From contig NZ_CP096971.1 of NCBI RefSeq assembly GCF_024758705.1, positions 1,240,001-1,304,000 on the forward strand: a DNA stretch of 64,000 bases, in the 5' to 3' direction. Positions 37,673 through 47,487 of this stretch are shown here, one piece after another; position 1 is the stretch's first letter; the number at the start of each line of letters is the position of its first letter. Made by a program: the position numbers and the translations under genes. The stretch comes from Sphingomonas sp. SUN019. GTDB taxonomy: Bacteria; Pseudomonadota; Alphaproteobacteria; Sphingomonadales; Sphingomonadaceae. The notes under the pieces were generated by a model. It was given only the letters and a program-made list of their open reading frames with translations. It was not told where the DNA came from and did no database searches.

Positions 37673-37939
37673 CTAGGCGACCGAATCCCAAACGTCGTCG
37701 ATCTGGTGAAACCAAACCGCTGGTTGCAGCAACGGAAAGCCTTCGCCCATCGCCGACGGGTCGATCAGCGCCTCGTATTCGAACGTGATCTGCCCATTTC
37801 GGAAACCGACGATGGCGATCTGGCATATGCTGCTGACGCGGGAACAGGCGATTTCCACGTCGATGACGACGAAGTCGTTCGCATCCACACGCGCCTCTGG
37901 CGCGGCCGTGATCGAGGTCGCGCCAACGCTTGGCTTCAT
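37673..37939 (-). pseudogene. DnaQ-like 3'-5' exonuclease, N-terminal remnant
   Basis: The segment FVVIDVEIACSRVSSICQIAI and ITFEYEALIDPSAMGEG fits the first motif of DEDD exonucleases (Asp and Glu in IDVEIA), but the frame ends after about 70 residues, where the IHGI region should be (WFHQIDDVW), so the second and third catalytic motifs are absent. It lies in the same frame as the hydrolase remnant, separated only by the TAG stop. The two probably mark a deletion junction. Confidence 0.55.
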
Positions 37940-38245
37940 ATCTGAGCAGAACATACGGAGCCAATACAACCCCACGAAGTGACTGTCCAAACTGCCATTT
38001 TTCGGCCGTTTGTACACATTGGCAGTATGAACAGGTGTTTGAAGTTGGGGACCCGGCAATCGGCGATGAGCGGCCGTGTTTGGGTCTTTTTGGTGGTAAG
38101 GACCGTCACAGGGGTCGGCCGATAGAAGCCGTTGCGCGGCTGGTGTTTGAATGCAGTTAGCGCTCGTCTGAGAGGAGCGGTGATTCAATGCATCCTTACG
38201 CGAATAAGATCGATGCTCTAACTTAACCTTCACTTACCGGGCGGT
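37940..38245. other. Intergenic region with one copy of a short dispersed repeat
   Basis: ATGAGCGGCCG followed by TTTGGGTCTTTT lies at 38066-38093; a close variant lies at 38910-38937 (24 of 28 bases the same). The region also holds the promoter of the BLUF gene, but no clear elements were found. Confidence 0.4.
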
Positions 38246-38767
38246 ATGTCCTGCCCCGGTTTAGACAAGGCAAGCCCTCCCATGCTCGACGAAATCGGTT
38301 TTCCACGTGGCGCTGATTTAAATGATCCCGCTCCCGTGCTTGCCACCTTCTTCTACTGCAGTCGTGCCGCCGACGGCGCTGACGACCAAGAGGTTGGCCG
38401 TATTGTCGAGCTAGCTCAACGCAGCAATCTCACCCATGCCATCACCGGCGTTCTGGTCTTTGGCAGCGGCGTTTTCTTTCAATGGATCGAAGGAGCACCC
38501 GCCCAAATAGAGAATCTGATCGCGAGTTTGCACCGCGACCCGCGCCATTACGATGTCGTCGCGTTGGATCGCAGCGAGGGCAAGCGGGAGCGGCTGTATC
38601 CCAATTGGGAGATGGAGCGGGTAGAAGCCGACGACATCCGCGCGGTACTGCAGGACGCGCTCGGGAGCGCTGAAGACGAACACAACGCCGCTGCACTGAG
38701 GCGTATTCTCAAGCACCTCGCTTCGGGGCCGCTACAGTCGTTGGGGCGCAGCCAATCAGATCAGTAA
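38246..38767 (+). CDS. BLUF-domain blue-light sensor protein
   Basis: The FAD-binding BLUF fold is recognisable: FFYCSRAADGADDQ at the start with the conserved Tyr, an ITGVLVFGSGVFFQWIEG segment with the flavin-contacting Gln, and RHYDVVALDRSEGKRERLYPNWEM. BLUF domains rearrange hydrogen bonds around FAD on blue light and signal to partners. There is no output domain, so it probably acts through a partner protein. The ATG at 38282 is an alternative start. Confidence 0.85.
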   Translation: MSCPGLDKASPPMLDEIGFPRGADLNDPAPVLATFFYCSRAADGADDQEVGRIVELAQRSNLTHAITGVLVFGSGVFFQWIEGAPAQIENLIASLHRDPRHYDVVALDRSEGKRERLYPNWEMERVEADDIRAVLQDALGSAEDEHNAAALRRILKHLASGPLQSLGRSQSDQ

Positions 38768-39033
38768 CTGTCAGTTTGAGCCGATCCGCCCCCGAGCCTA
38801 GGCACTGGAAGGACCATAGTTTTCACGGCTCAATTGACTGCTGTTGCCGCGTGGACGTGCGGAAGAGCCTCCCGAATGAGCGTCCGAAGCGGGGCTCTGC
38901 AAAGGAAGCATGAACGGCCGGATTTGGGTCTTTTGGGCTCCGATAGCTCGCTGAACGAAGGTCCGCTTTCCGTGTTTGGCCACCCAAAATTGCAGGGTGG
39001 CGGTCGTCCAAACTCTCCCCCAAATCGAGCCAA
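38768..39033. other. Intergenic region with two short dispersed repeats
   Basis: It contains GAATGAGCGTCCG (38874-38886, also at 32383) and the second copy of the 28-base repeat (38910-38937, also at 38066). Short frames on both strands have no support. Confidence 0.4.
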
Positions 39034-39690
39034 CTAACCGAACAAATTCACTCCGACATTCGCTGAGGTTGCAGGCCGCTTCGACCAAAGCTCGGATGTC
39101 CGCTCCATCACGATCAGAGCATCGGGAAAACACCGCTCCTGAAAAGCCAGCACATCGTCGAATTCCCCGCGCAGCCATTGATCATATTCGTCAGGCTGCA
39201 ACAGCACCGGCATCCGGTTGTGGACCGGCCGGATCGCTTCGTTGCAGTTGGTCATGACGCCCGAATACACGTCGCCCCATTCCGCGCTCTGTCTCCATAG
39301 CCCGGCCCAAGCAAAAATGGCCTGACCCTTAACGCTAAACCAGGTGCGTGTCTTCGCCCCCTTCGGTCCCTCGGCCTCGGCAAAGCCGGTCACAGGAATC
39401 AGGCATCGCCATTCGGCCTTGCGGGCGAGTCCGATCCACATATTCTTGCGGACATCGGCGATATTATTGACGGGCTTGGGTTTCGAGTCCGGCTTCATGC
39501 CTTTCAGGCGCAGCGGAAAGCCCCAGGTCATGGACTGCAGAACCCGAACGCCGTCCTGCTCCCGGATCACGAGGCCAGGTGAACCAGGATAGCTTTCTTC
39601 GGGTGCGTTGAATTGCTGGTCCGGCGCCGACACGCCGAAATGCGCGGCGACTTCGGCGGCGCTCTTACGGACGGTGTATAGGTTGCACAT
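39034..39690 (-). CDS. yedK: SRAP (YedK/HMCES) abasic-site-binding protein, intact
   Basis: The 218-residue protein begins MCNLY, so Cys2 is free after Met removal, and keeps Asn75, Glu105 (TGFAEAEG) and His157 (VHNRMP), the residues known from YedK and HMCES for forming a thiazolidine crosslink with abasic sites in single-stranded DNA. This shields the lesion from cleavage and error-prone synthesis. It is the last gene after the mutasome cassette, 38 bases behind a degenerate paralog, and may share its transcript. Confidence 0.9.
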   Translation of the reverse strand: MCNLYTVRKSAAEVAAHFGVSAPDQQFNAPEESYPGSPGLVIREQDGVRVLQSMTWGFPLRLKGMKPDSKPKPVNNIADVRKNMWIGLARKAEWRCLIPVTGFAEAEGPKGAKTRTWFSVKGQAIFAWAGLWRQSAEWGDVYSGVMTNCNEAIRPVHNRMPVLLQPDEYDQWLRGEFDDVLAFQERCFPDALIVMERTSELWSKRPATSANVGVNLFG

Positions 39691-39728
39691 CGAGAGAGCT
39701 TATCACGAAACGTCGGCGCCGCATCCCG

Positions 39729-40385
39729 TCAGAGCATCGTCGGCTGGGGCAGGAAACTGGGCGGCACCTTGCCGCTTTTCCAAAGATCGTCGGTGTGCTT
39801 GATCGTCATCCGGTCCGCGCCGACCGGAGGCCGGAACTGGAAACCGATGACGTCCTGGATCGCGCCGTGCAGCCAACGGTCGTATTCGGCAGGACCGAGC
39901 AGAACGGGCATCCGGTCGTTGTACGGTTCGACCACCGCGTTGGCGGTCATCGTCATGCCGGTATAGACCGGCCCAAATTCCAGAGTGTTGCGGCAAAAGC
40001 CCGCCCAGGCGAGCAGCTGCTCGCCCTTTACTGAGAACCAGCTGCGCTTCTTCGCACCGGGATCGCCGTGGGGATTAGCGAAATCGGTGAGCGGGATCAG
40101 ACAGCGGTAGCGCGGATCGACGACGAGCTTGTCCCACATCGGATTGGTGAGGTCGGCGACCAAGCCGATTCGGCCGGGCGGATCGCCGCGCAGCCGCATT
40201 TCGCTGGTCAATCGTGGAAATCCCCAGCTCATCGACTTGAGCAGCCGCCGGCCGTCGCGCTCCAGCACGACCAATCCCGGATCGCCTTCGATCGTTTCGG
40301 TCGGAACGACGATGTCGCTTCCACCCGCACCGAATTGCGCTTCGATATCCGCCAGGCACGCCGCCAGCGAATACAATCGGGTCAT
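39729..40385 (-). CDS. SRAP paralog lacking catalytic residues
   Basis: The fold is clearly SRAP (SMSWGFPRL, RYRCLIPLTDFA, SWFSVKGEQLLAWAGF, NDRMPVLLGPAEYD), but position 2 is Thr (MTRLYSL) instead of Cys; the Glu105 equivalent is Asn (DFANPHG), the His equivalent is Asn (PYNDRMP), and the Asn75 region reads GLVADL. It therefore cannot crosslink abasic DNA by the known route. ATGA overlap with the preceding gene implies coupled translation. A structural or regulatory role beside the active copy is likely. Confidence 0.85.
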   Translation of the reverse strand: MTRLYSLAACLADIEAQFGAGGSDIVVPTETIEGDPGLVVLERDGRRLLKSMSWGFPRLTSEMRLRGDPPGRIGLVADLTNPMWDKLVVDPRYRCLIPLTDFANPHGDPGAKKRSWFSVKGEQLLAWAGFCRNTLEFGPVYTGMTMTANAVVEPYNDRMPVLLGPAEYDRWLHGAIQDVIGFQFRPPVGADRMTIKHTDDLWKSGKVPPSFLPQPTML

Positions 40386-40699
40386 CGCGGCAACCCGGCG
40401 GAACTGCCGCAACTCGACAGCGACCGATCACGAGCCGTCGCCGCGCCGTCGTGTAGCGGCGTTGTTGGGTGCGGCGGGACCAACGACGGGCCGATGGGCC
40501 AGAACCGGATACCGGCATCAGCACGGCGGCGCAGCTCACCGACGATAGCGCGGGCGAGATCGGGATCGCCGTCGTACCCGCTGCGCGTCCGCTCGAACAT
40601 ATCGGCGAGCGCACGCGTGTCGGTGTCCGGATAATCGCGCAGCACCTCGTCAGCCTCGGCACGGGCCCAGAATTCAGGCGTGTCCCACAGCCGGCTCAA
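40382..40699 (-). CDS. Small protein of the SOS operon, unknown
   Basis: A TTG start with GAGAGGA seven bases upstream gives 105 residues beginning MSRLWDTPEFWARAEADEVLRDYPDTDTRALADMF (only the first and last parts matter), with a helical first half and a proline-rich end (WPIGPSLVPPHPTTPL). No family recognised. It follows the 172-residue gene by 13 bases and overlaps the degenerate SRAP gene by four. Confidence 0.65.
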   Translation of the reverse strand: MSRLWDTPEFWARAEADEVLRDYPDTDTRALADMFERTRSGYDGDPDLARAIVGELRRRADAGIRFWPIGPSLVPPHPTTPLHDGAATARDRSLSSCGSSAGLPR

Positions 40700-40712
40700 C
40701 TCGCATTCCTCT

Positions 40713-41231
40713 CTAAAACGGCAACTCGGCGATAAAGACGATGAGATCGCCAAATATCTGTGGATCGAACACCACGCCCTCATCGGTCTCGATCAGCGGA
40801 CAGGTCGCGCCGGCTTCGAAGAAGGCGGCGACATCGGTCTGGCCAAATGGATCATGGCGGTGGCACCATGTGTCCATCGCGATCGCGCGGGCGTGGAAGG
40901 CAGCTCCGGCGTCTTCCGAAAAACCATATTCCTGCGCGAACGCGCGCAGGATGCGTGCGTGGTCGACGACGTCGGCATCGCTGCGCACCGGGACATGCTG
41001 GATAGCTTCGATCGCGGCGCGCATCTGCAGACCGGTAATTGCGACCACATTCAGGGCGGCAAGCCCGCCGCCGGGCGGATTCACCCGCCGCTCGATCGCG
41101 GCGCGTTCCTCGTCTGAAGTCTCGGCAGCAAGCCAATGACGCATGTCGTCGATCTTTCCCACGAAGCACTCCAGCACCGTCGAGTCGACTGCTTTATAGA
41201 ACAAATGACGAACAAACAAAAGTCTGATCAA
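40713..41231 (-). CDS. Protein directly behind dnaE2, unknown
   Basis: The ATG at 41231 overlaps the dnaE2 stop. The 172-residue protein is mainly helical and acidic, with [20 protein letters not shown], a helix rich in Ala and an end [20 protein letters not shown] later ATG ([10 protein letters not shown]) may be the true start, but the overlap favours the first. No known domain. Its position suggests a role in the SOS response. Confidence 0.6.
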   Translation of the reverse strand: MIRLLFVRHLFYKAVDSTVLECFVGKIDDMRHWLAAETSDEERAAIERRVNPPGGGLAALNVVAITGLQMRAAIEAIQHVPVRSDADVVDHARILRAFAQEYGFSEDAGAAFHARAIAMDTWCHRHDPFGQTDVAAFFEAGATCPLIETDEGVVFDPQIFGDLIVFIAELPF

Positions 41232-44200
41232 CGGAAGTCGCGCGGCTTGACCTTGATCCCCTCGGTCGGCTGGCCCGGAATGATGCCCGACCCCAGCCGG
41301 AGATCGGGAATATAGATGTCGCGCGGCCCCTTGCCGAGCGGTCGTTCCGCGGGGTCACGGTAATCGGGACCGCCGCCATTCTTCGCGCCGTCGGCGCGCG
41401 CCATGCGATAAATATTGGCGACGTCCGCCCGTCCGCCGACGCTGGCCAGCAACGGCGACAGATCGTCGAGCCGTCGGGCGATCACATGGATGACCTCGCC
41501 CTCGCGCTGCACTTGGCCGCGCACCCCCATCATCGATGCAGCCAATACGGTGCGGCGGTTGGCCTCGAAAATCTTGGTCCAGACGACGAGATTGGCGACC
41601 TCGGTTTCGTCCTCCAACGTGATGAACATCACCCCCTTGGCCGAGCCGGGCTTCTGGCGAAGGAGGACGATCCCGGCGAGTTCGACATAGCGACCGTCCC
41701 TGACCGAATGGAGTTCCGCGCACGTAATCATGCGGCGCGCCGTCAGTTCGTCACGCAGGAACGCAAGCGGGTGTGCCCGCAGGCTCAGGCCCGATGCGCG
41801 ATAATCCTCGACCACTTCGGCCCCTTCGCCCATCGGCGCCAGCATCACCGTCGGCTCGATCGCCTCCTGCCGCAGCCGACCGTCGCGCGTGTCCGCCGCG
41901 GCGAACAGCGGCAGAGCGGCATCGCCCAACCCCTTCACGTCCCATAGCCCGGCGCGCCGGCCCGCGCCGAGCGAGCCGAACCCATCGGCATCGCTGATCC
42001 GGTCGAGCGCGCCGCGACCGACTCCGGCGCGGCGCTGGATTTCCTCGACCGACGTGTACGGATCGTCGCCGCGCGCCGTGACGATCGCGGCCGCATCGGC
42101 GTTGGCCAGGTCGCGCGCCATCCGCAGCCCGAGCCGCACCGCCTTGTAGGACCCACCGGTGTCTTCCAGCGTGCAATCCCAGCGGCTCGCATTGACGTCG
42201 ATCGGCCGCACGTCGACGCCGTGGTTGCGGGCATCGCGGACGATCTGCGCCGGCGCGTAGAAGCCCATTGGCTGCGCGTTGAGCAGCGCCGCGCAGAAAG
42301 CGTCGGGATGATGGCATTTCATCCACGACGAAGCGTAGGCGATCAGCGCGAAGCTCGCGGCGTGGCTTTCGGGAAAGCCGTAGGAGCCGAATCCCTCGAT
42401 CTGCTTGAACGTCTTCTCGGCGAACGCGCGCTCGTACCCGCGCGCGACCATGCCTTCGATCAGCTTGTCGCGGAAATGCGAGACGCCGCCGGTCAGCTTG
42501 AAGGTCGCCATCGCGCGGCGCAGCAGATCGGCTTCACTGGCGGTAAAGCCAGCGCATTCGATCGCGACCCGCATCGCCTGCTCTTGAAAGAGGGGCACGC
42601 CGAGCGTCTTCTCGAGCACGCGGCGCAGCTCCGGGGTTGGATAGGTCACTTCCTCCTGGCCGTTGCGCCGGCGGCGGTAGGGATGGACCATGTCGCCCTG
42701 AATCGGGCCGGGCCGGACGATCGCGACCTGGATGACGAGGTCGTAGAAGGTGCGCGGCGCCATCAACGGGATCGACGCCATCTGCGCGCGGCTCTCGATC
42801 TGGAACACGCCCAGCGTGTCAGCCTTGCGGATCATCGCATAGGTCGCCGGGTCTTCGGCCGGTATCGTCGCGAGATCGACCTTCAGACCCTTGTCGGTTT
42901 CGAGAAACTCGAAGGCGCGGCGCATGCACGACAGCATGCCGAGTGCGAGCACATCGACCTTCATAAAGCCCAGCGCGTCGATATCGTCCTTGTCCCATTC
43001 GATGACCTGGCGATCTTCCATCGCGGCGGGCTCGATCGGCACCAGCTCGTCCAGCCGGTCGCGGGTCAGTACGAACCCGCCGGGATGCTGCGACAGATGC
43101 CGCGGCGTGTTGATCAACTGCCGCGCCAGATCGAGCGTGAGCGCCAGGCGGCGGTCGCCGAGGTCCATGTTGAGTTCGACGGCATGCTTCTCCTCGACGC
43201 CCTCGCGGCTCCAGCCCCAGACCGAGGACGCGAGGCCGGCGGTCGCGTCCTCGCTCAGTCCCAGCGCTTTGCCGACCTCGCGCACCGCCCCGCGCGCGCG
43301 GTAGCGGGTGACGACCGCGGTCAGCGCCGAGCGCGTGCGGCCATAGGTCTCGTAGATCCACTGGATCACTTCCTCGCGGCGCTCGTGCTCGAAATCGACG
43401 TCGATGTCGGGCGGCTCGCGGCGCTCGGCCGAGACGAACCGCTCGAACAGCAATTCCGACCGGACCGGGTCGATCGAGGTGACGCCGAGCACGTAGCAGA
43501 CCGCCGAATTGGCCGCCGAGCCGCGGCCTTGGCACAGAATGTCGCGGCTGCGCGCGAACGCGACGATCGCGTGGACGGTCAGGAAATAGGGCGCATAGTC
43601 GAGTTGGGCGATCAGCCGCAGTTCGTGTTCGAGCTGAGCGCGCACCTTACCGTCGAGACCCTCGGGATAACGCTCGGGCGCCTTGGCCCAAGTCAGCCGC
43701 TCGAGTTCCTGTTGCGGGGTGCGGCCGGGCACGCGCGTTTCGTCGGGATATTGGTACTTCAGCTCCTCGAGGCTGAACGTGCAGCGCGCGGCCAGCTCGA
43801 CGCTGCGCGCCACCGGGCTGGTATCCTTCAGATAACGCCGGAACAGCCGCGCCATTTCCGCCGCAGGTTTGAGATGCCGGTCGGCGACGCGTTCGCGCCG
43901 GTCGCCGAGCTGGTCGATCGTGCATTTCCCGCGAATGCAGGTGACGACGTCCTGCAATAGCCTGCGGTCGGGCGCATGGTAGAGGATATCGCCGGTCGCG
44001 ACGGTCGGCACCCGCGCCGCCGCCGCGATCGCCGCCAGATCGCGCAGCCGGACGGCGTCGCGTGGATGACGCCGGATCGCCAATGCGAGATAGGCGCGAT
44101 CCCCGAAGATGCGCCTAGTCCTGGCGACCGCCGCCTCGGTGGCGGCGTCGGCGCGATCGGGCGCCAGCATCGCGATCAGCCCATCGCTCCATTCCGAAAC

Positions 44201-44560
44201 GTCGTCCCAACCCAGGTGACACGCGCCCTTGCCGGCCCGGCCCTTGCCGACGCTGAGCAACCGGCACATCCCGCTATAGGCGGTCCGGCTCGTCGGATAG
44301 ATCAGCAGCGCGGTGCCGTCCGTCAGGTCGAGCCGGCAGCCGACGATCGCGCGCACGCCGGTGGTCTTCTCGGCATCCCATGCGCGGACGATCCCGGCGA
44401 CCGAATTGCGATCGACGATCCCGAGCGCGGGGAGACCGAGCACCGCGGCCGCGGCGAACAGTTCCTCGGGCGACGAGGCGCCGCGCAGGAAACTGAAATG
44501 GGTTGTGACCTGCAGTTCGACGTACCGAGATGCGCCGTCGTCATCGCGTTCCGCACACAT
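41228..44560 (-). CDS. dnaE2: Error-prone DNA polymerase III alpha subunit DnaE2
   Basis: The 1110-residue polymerase starts at MCAERDDD. It has a PHP domain ([16 protein letters not shown]), the catalytic core with [14 protein letters not shown] and [15 protein letters not shown] (catalytic Asp residues), helix-hairpin-helix elements ([10 protein letters not shown]) and a C-terminal OB domain ([19 protein letters not shown]). DnaE2 works with ImuB and ImuA in translesion synthesis and induced mutagenesis. It follows imuB by 31 bases. Confidence 0.95.
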   Translation of the reverse strand: MCAERDDDGASRYVELQVTTHFSFLRGASSPEELFAAAAVLGLPALGIVDRNSVAGIVRAWDAEKTTGVRAIVGCRLDLTDGTALLIYPTSRTAYSGMCRLLSVGKGRAGKGACHLGWDDVSEWSDGLIAMLAPDRADAATEAAVARTRRIFGDRAYLALAIRRHPRDAVRLRDLAAIAAAARVPTVATGDILYHAPDRRLLQDVVTCIRGKCTIDQLGDRRERVADRHLKPAAEMARLFRRYLKDTSPVARSVELAARCTFSLEELKYQYPDETRVPGRTPQQELERLTWAKAPERYPEGLDGKVRAQLEHELRLIAQLDYAPYFLTVHAIVAFARSRDILCQGRGSAANSAVCYVLGVTSIDPVRSELLFERFVSAERREPPDIDVDFEHERREEVIQWIYETYGRTRSALTAVVTRYRARGAVREVGKALGLSEDATAGLASSVWGWSREGVEEKHAVELNMDLGDRRLALTLDLARQLINTPRHLSQHPGGFVLTRDRLDELVPIEPAAMEDRQVIEWDKDDIDALGFMKVDVLALGMLSCMRRAFEFLETDKGLKVDLATIPAEDPATYAMIRKADTLGVFQIESRAQMASIPLMAPRTFYDLVIQVAIVRPGPIQGDMVHPYRRRRNGQEEVTYPTPELRRVLEKTLGVPLFQEQAMRVAIECAGFTASEADLLRRAMATFKLTGGVSHFRDKLIEGMVARGYERAFAEKTFKQIEGFGSYGFPESHAASFALIAYASSWMKCHHPDAFCAALLNAQPMGFYAPAQIVRDARNHGVDVRPIDVNASRWDCTLEDTGGSYKAVRLGLRMARDLANADAAAIVTARGDDPYTSVEEIQRRAGVGRGALDRISDADGFGSLGAGRRAGLWDVKGLGDAALPLFAAADTRDGRLRQEAIEPTVMLAPMGEGAEVVEDYRASGLSLRAHPLAFLRDELTARRMITCAELHSVRDGRYVELAGIVLLRQKPGSAKGVMFITLEDETEVANLVVWTKIFEANRRTVLAASMMGVRGQVQREGEVIHVIARRLDDLSPLLASVGGRADVANIYRMARADGAKNGGGPDYRDPAERPLGKGPRDIYIPDLRLGSGIIPGQPTEGIKVKPRDFR

Positions 44561-44591
44561 CACATCGCTACACCCATCCGCAGTTGTCTCG

Positions 44592-46142
44592 TCACGCGAA
44601 CGCACCGTGGACGAACCAGCGCATCGCGCCGGTCGCCGCATTTTCACCGTCGCCGAGCCGGAACAACCAGTAGCGGCCTCCGCTGATGGTCTCGACCTGG
44701 AAATAGTCGCGAACGGTATAGGGGCGGTCGATCTCGATCCCGGCGTCGCGCCACCATTCGCCGTACAGCCGCTCCGGGCCATCGGCCTGCGCGACGCGGA
44801 ACCGTTTCCCGCGCCACACGAACATCGCAGGAGGATGGTCGGGCAGCATCGCAGTCACGTCGATCGCCTCGGGTGGGTTCAGCATCCGGCTCGGGCGTGG
44901 CAGATCGTCGTGCCATGTCGCGCCCCCGGGGACGCACAGTGCGGGCGCGCGCGCGATCGAGCGTTCGGGCATCGCGCTTGCCTGCGGGATCGTGCGGTAC
45001 AGGCGGCCCTGACCGAACCGGTTGGCGAGTGCATCGACCAGCCCGGCGAGGTCGGGGCCGCGCTTGGCCACGCTTTCTAGACCTTCGCCCTGCAGGGCGC
45101 CCAGCGTCTCGACAAGCGGCGCGACGAGGGTCATCGCTTCGATGCCGAGGCCCGGATCAATCGTCTCGATCTTCGCGGCAAGCAGTTTGGCGAGGTGGGC
45201 GGCGTCGCGTGATGGCGCGGCGGTGCCGATCCGGATCGCCTGATTGTGCCCATCGACACGGTGGAAATAGCAGTCGAGACGCCGCGCGCCCTTGCTGATG
45301 CAAACGAGCTGCTCGGCGATGTCACTGGCCAGATCGGCGATCACCTGACCAAATGCTTCGGCGGTCACGAGCGGCTCCATGAACCCCCGTCGGCAGCACG
45401 GGAGGTACTCGGGAAAGATCGCCTCGATCGGCTCGGGGACGAACCCGAGCGCTTGGTCGAGGCGACGGTGAAGCGTCCGTCCGAACCGCTTGGCGAGCGG
45501 CGCGCGCGGGGTGCCGATCAGTTGCTCGATCCGTTCGAAGCCCAGCTTGCGCAGCCCATCGACCAAGCCGACGTCGACGCGAAGCGCCGCGATCGGCAGC
45601 AAGGCGATCGCCTTGCGGTGGTCGCCCGGCTCGATCGTAATCGGCCGCCCGGCCGGCACATGCCGCGCGACCGCGTGGGCGCAACCGGCCGTGTCCGCGA
45701 CGGCAATCTGCACCGCAAGTCCGAACCCCGCGATCCGGCGATGCAGATCCTTGATCAGCGCGCGTTCGGTGTCGAACAGCGAGGCGCAGCCGGTTACGTC
45801 GAGCCAGAACCCGTCGGGCGGATCGGGCGCGACAATGGGTGCGTACCGCTGCCCGGCCCACAGCGCGAGTCGGCGCAGGCCGTCGAGATCAGCGGCGGGG
45901 TCGGCGTCGATCACGTCCAGTTCGCGGGTGAACGATCGCGCCTTGGTGATGGTCATGCCGGGCGCGATGCCGAGCGCCCGCGCCGCCGCGTCGGTGGTGG
46001 CGACGACGCGTCGGCCATGCTCGGCCAGCGCGGTCACCAGCGGCGCGGACGGCGCGCGCGCGTCAGGCGGCGGCTTGGCGGTCTTCCGCCGCAACCGGTC
46101 GGTCGACCAGTGCGGTAGATAGACCGATACGACCCTGCGCAT
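44592..46142 (-). CDS. imuB: ImuB, Y-family polymerase-like mutasome protein
   Basis: The 516-residue protein has a Y-family polymerase layout, but the usual first catalytic Asp is missing ([15 protein letters not shown]), as in all ImuB proteins, so it is a non-catalytic adaptor linking DnaE2 to the beta clamp. Features are the thumb and little-finger regions and the C-terminal [21 protein letters not shown]. The ATG at 46142 was chosen over a long upstream open frame that only mirrors imuA; the first 80 bases overlap the end of imuA. Confidence 0.9.
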   Translation of the reverse strand: MRRVVSVYLPHWSTDRLRRKTAKPPPDARAPSAPLVTALAEHGRRVVATTDAAARALGIAPGMTITKARSFTRELDVIDADPAADLDGLRRLALWAGQRYAPIVAPDPPDGFWLDVTGCASLFDTERALIKDLHRRIAGFGLAVQIAVADTAGCAHAVARHVPAGRPITIEPGDHRKAIALLPIAALRVDVGLVDGLRKLGFERIEQLIGTPRAPLAKRFGRTLHRRLDQALGFVPEPIEAIFPEYLPCCRRGFMEPLVTAEAFGQVIADLASDIAEQLVCISKGARRLDCYFHRVDGHNQAIRIGTAAPSRDAAHLAKLLAAKIETIDPGLGIEAMTLVAPLVETLGALQGEGLESVAKRGPDLAGLVDALANRFGQGRLYRTIPQASAMPERSIARAPALCVPGGATWHDDLPRPSRMLNPPEAIDVTAMLPDHPPAMFVWRGKRFRVAQADGPERLYGEWWRDAGIEIDRPYTVRDYFQVETISGGRYWLFRLGDGENAATGAMRWFVHGAFA

Positions 46143-46794
46143 CGCATCCCTCCACGATCCATTGCCGCGGCTCGCCGCCCCGCACGCGTTCGAGAGCGAC
46201 CTGCCAGCGCGGCCGGCCGAGGCTCGGGATGCCGAGCGCTTCGCTCGGCGCGGCGGTGATGCGCCAGCGGGTGACCGCCGCCGTGCCTTCGGCCGCGACC
46301 TCGATCTTCGACGCGCGGCGGAAGACGAAGGCGGTGACACCCGATCCTTCCGCCGCCAGCTGGAGCCGTTTGGAGGCGGTGGTCGGATATTTGGTGACCT
46401 CGCCAACGACGCCGGCGATGCCGGCGTGCCGCAGGCATTCCTCCATCGCGAGCAGGACGCCCGAGTCGCTGCCCGCCTCGACGTGAATCACGCGGTCCGG
46501 ATGAAGTCCGGCGAGATGCAGCGCCGGCGCGAACAGGTCGCGCCAGCGCAGGCACCAGAAGACGGGCCCCTCGGTGCGTGCGAGGATTCCAGCGAGAAAG
46601 ATCGTCGCACTCGCATCGTCGGCCAGTTCGGGACTCCCTGCCACCTCGTGCAGAGCGCCCGTCGCAAGACCGCCGCCGGGGAGCCGCTGGTCGAGCATCT
46701 CGACTCCGAACGGAATGGCCGCACGATGCGTCTGCGGCCCCTCGACCACGGCGATGCGAGCGCGCAGTTCAGCGAGGATAGTGACATGGTGCAT
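46063..46794 (-). CDS. imuA: ImuA, RecA-like mutasome protein
   Basis: The 243-residue protein resembles a RecA core without clear Walker B: LPGGGLATGALHEVAG replaces a P-loop, and [16 protein letters not shown] is near the C-terminus. ImuA partners ImuB and DnaE2 in SOS mutagenesis. The operon starts here. An SOS box lies 32 bases upstream of the ATG. Confidence 0.85.
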   Translation of the reverse strand: MHHVTILAELRARIAVVEGPQTHRAAIPFGVEMLDQRLPGGGLATGALHEVAGSPELADDASATIFLAGILARTEGPVFWCLRWRDLFAPALHLAGLHPDRVIHVEAGSDSGVLLAMEECLRHAGIAGVVGEVTKYPTTASKRLQLAAEGSGVTAFVFRRASKIEVAAEGTAAVTRWRITAAPSEALGIPSLGRPRWQVALERVRGGEPRQWIVEGCDAQGRIGLSTALVDRPVAAEDRQAAA

Positions 46795-46825
46795 GGCATC
46801 GGACAGACTCAGGAACGGTTGATTC

Positions 46826-46840
46826 GTTCCTTTTTTGTTC
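46826..46840 (-). promoter_or_regulatory. LexA (SOS) box of the imuA-imuB-dnaE2 operon
   Basis: GTTC, seven bases, GTTC on the plus strand (GAAC-N7-GAAC on the minus strand) matches exactly the known alphaproteobacterial LexA site. It stands 32 bases upstream of the imuA ATG, where LexA would block the promoter until DNA damage. Confidence 0.8.
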
Positions 46841-47487
46841 CGAACGGCACATCGATGTCAATCCGATCATCGCGGCCCGTCGGACACCGAGAAGTCACCG
46901 CAAGGCGGAAACGGCGCGATTTCGGCGCAGCAATTATTTTTCGTCGGCAACGCCCGATTTTCGATCGACCTTTTTCGTTCTGTCTGTTGTCCTGCCGTCC
47001 TCGCCAATCGCAGCCTTGCCGATCTGGGTTTGGGTCGGCGGGATCATCCTGACCCGGCCGTCGCGTCATCCGGACCGGCGACCACCGTAGCTACCTTCAG
47101 TGCCCCGGCCAACCGCTTGCCGGGCCGTTTGCGATCACGGAGTGACGCGATGCCTCAGCCGTCCGCGAACAGCGGCATGCCAACTTTCAAGCGTTGAAGA
47201 AGACCAAAGGTGCGTGCGCGAGCGCAACGCCGCGCATATCACCTTCGCTATTTCCGCTATATTCGTCGCGAATATTAGAAATATCCACTAGCCGGAGTCG
47301 CCTTTGACGCCGCGAAATCGCCCAAACGGTGTTGAGATGTTGAACTTACTCGCACATTTCGGTGGCACGCGAAACGCCCGGCCATGTCGCGGTCAATTTG
47401 GCACCAATCATCGCTCCAACATTTGGTGACTTCCCTACTCTCTTCAGTGCGTCTTGTACGCTCGAAAGAATAGGATGGAGGTTGACC
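46841..47487. other. Divergent control region, no gene
   Basis: Between the SOS box and the HTH gene no supported gene was found. The sequence around 46921-46990 is AT-richer. The promoter of the plus-strand HTH gene should be in the right half. Confidence 0.4.

Noticed and set aside
42221..43960. 579-residue plus-strand open frame opposite dnaE2
   Set aside because: Mirror frame of a strongly conserved polymerase gene.
46143..46406. N-terminal extension of ImuB
   Set aside because: Arg/Ser-rich translation of imuA in another frame; ImuB homology begins at [12 protein letters not shown].
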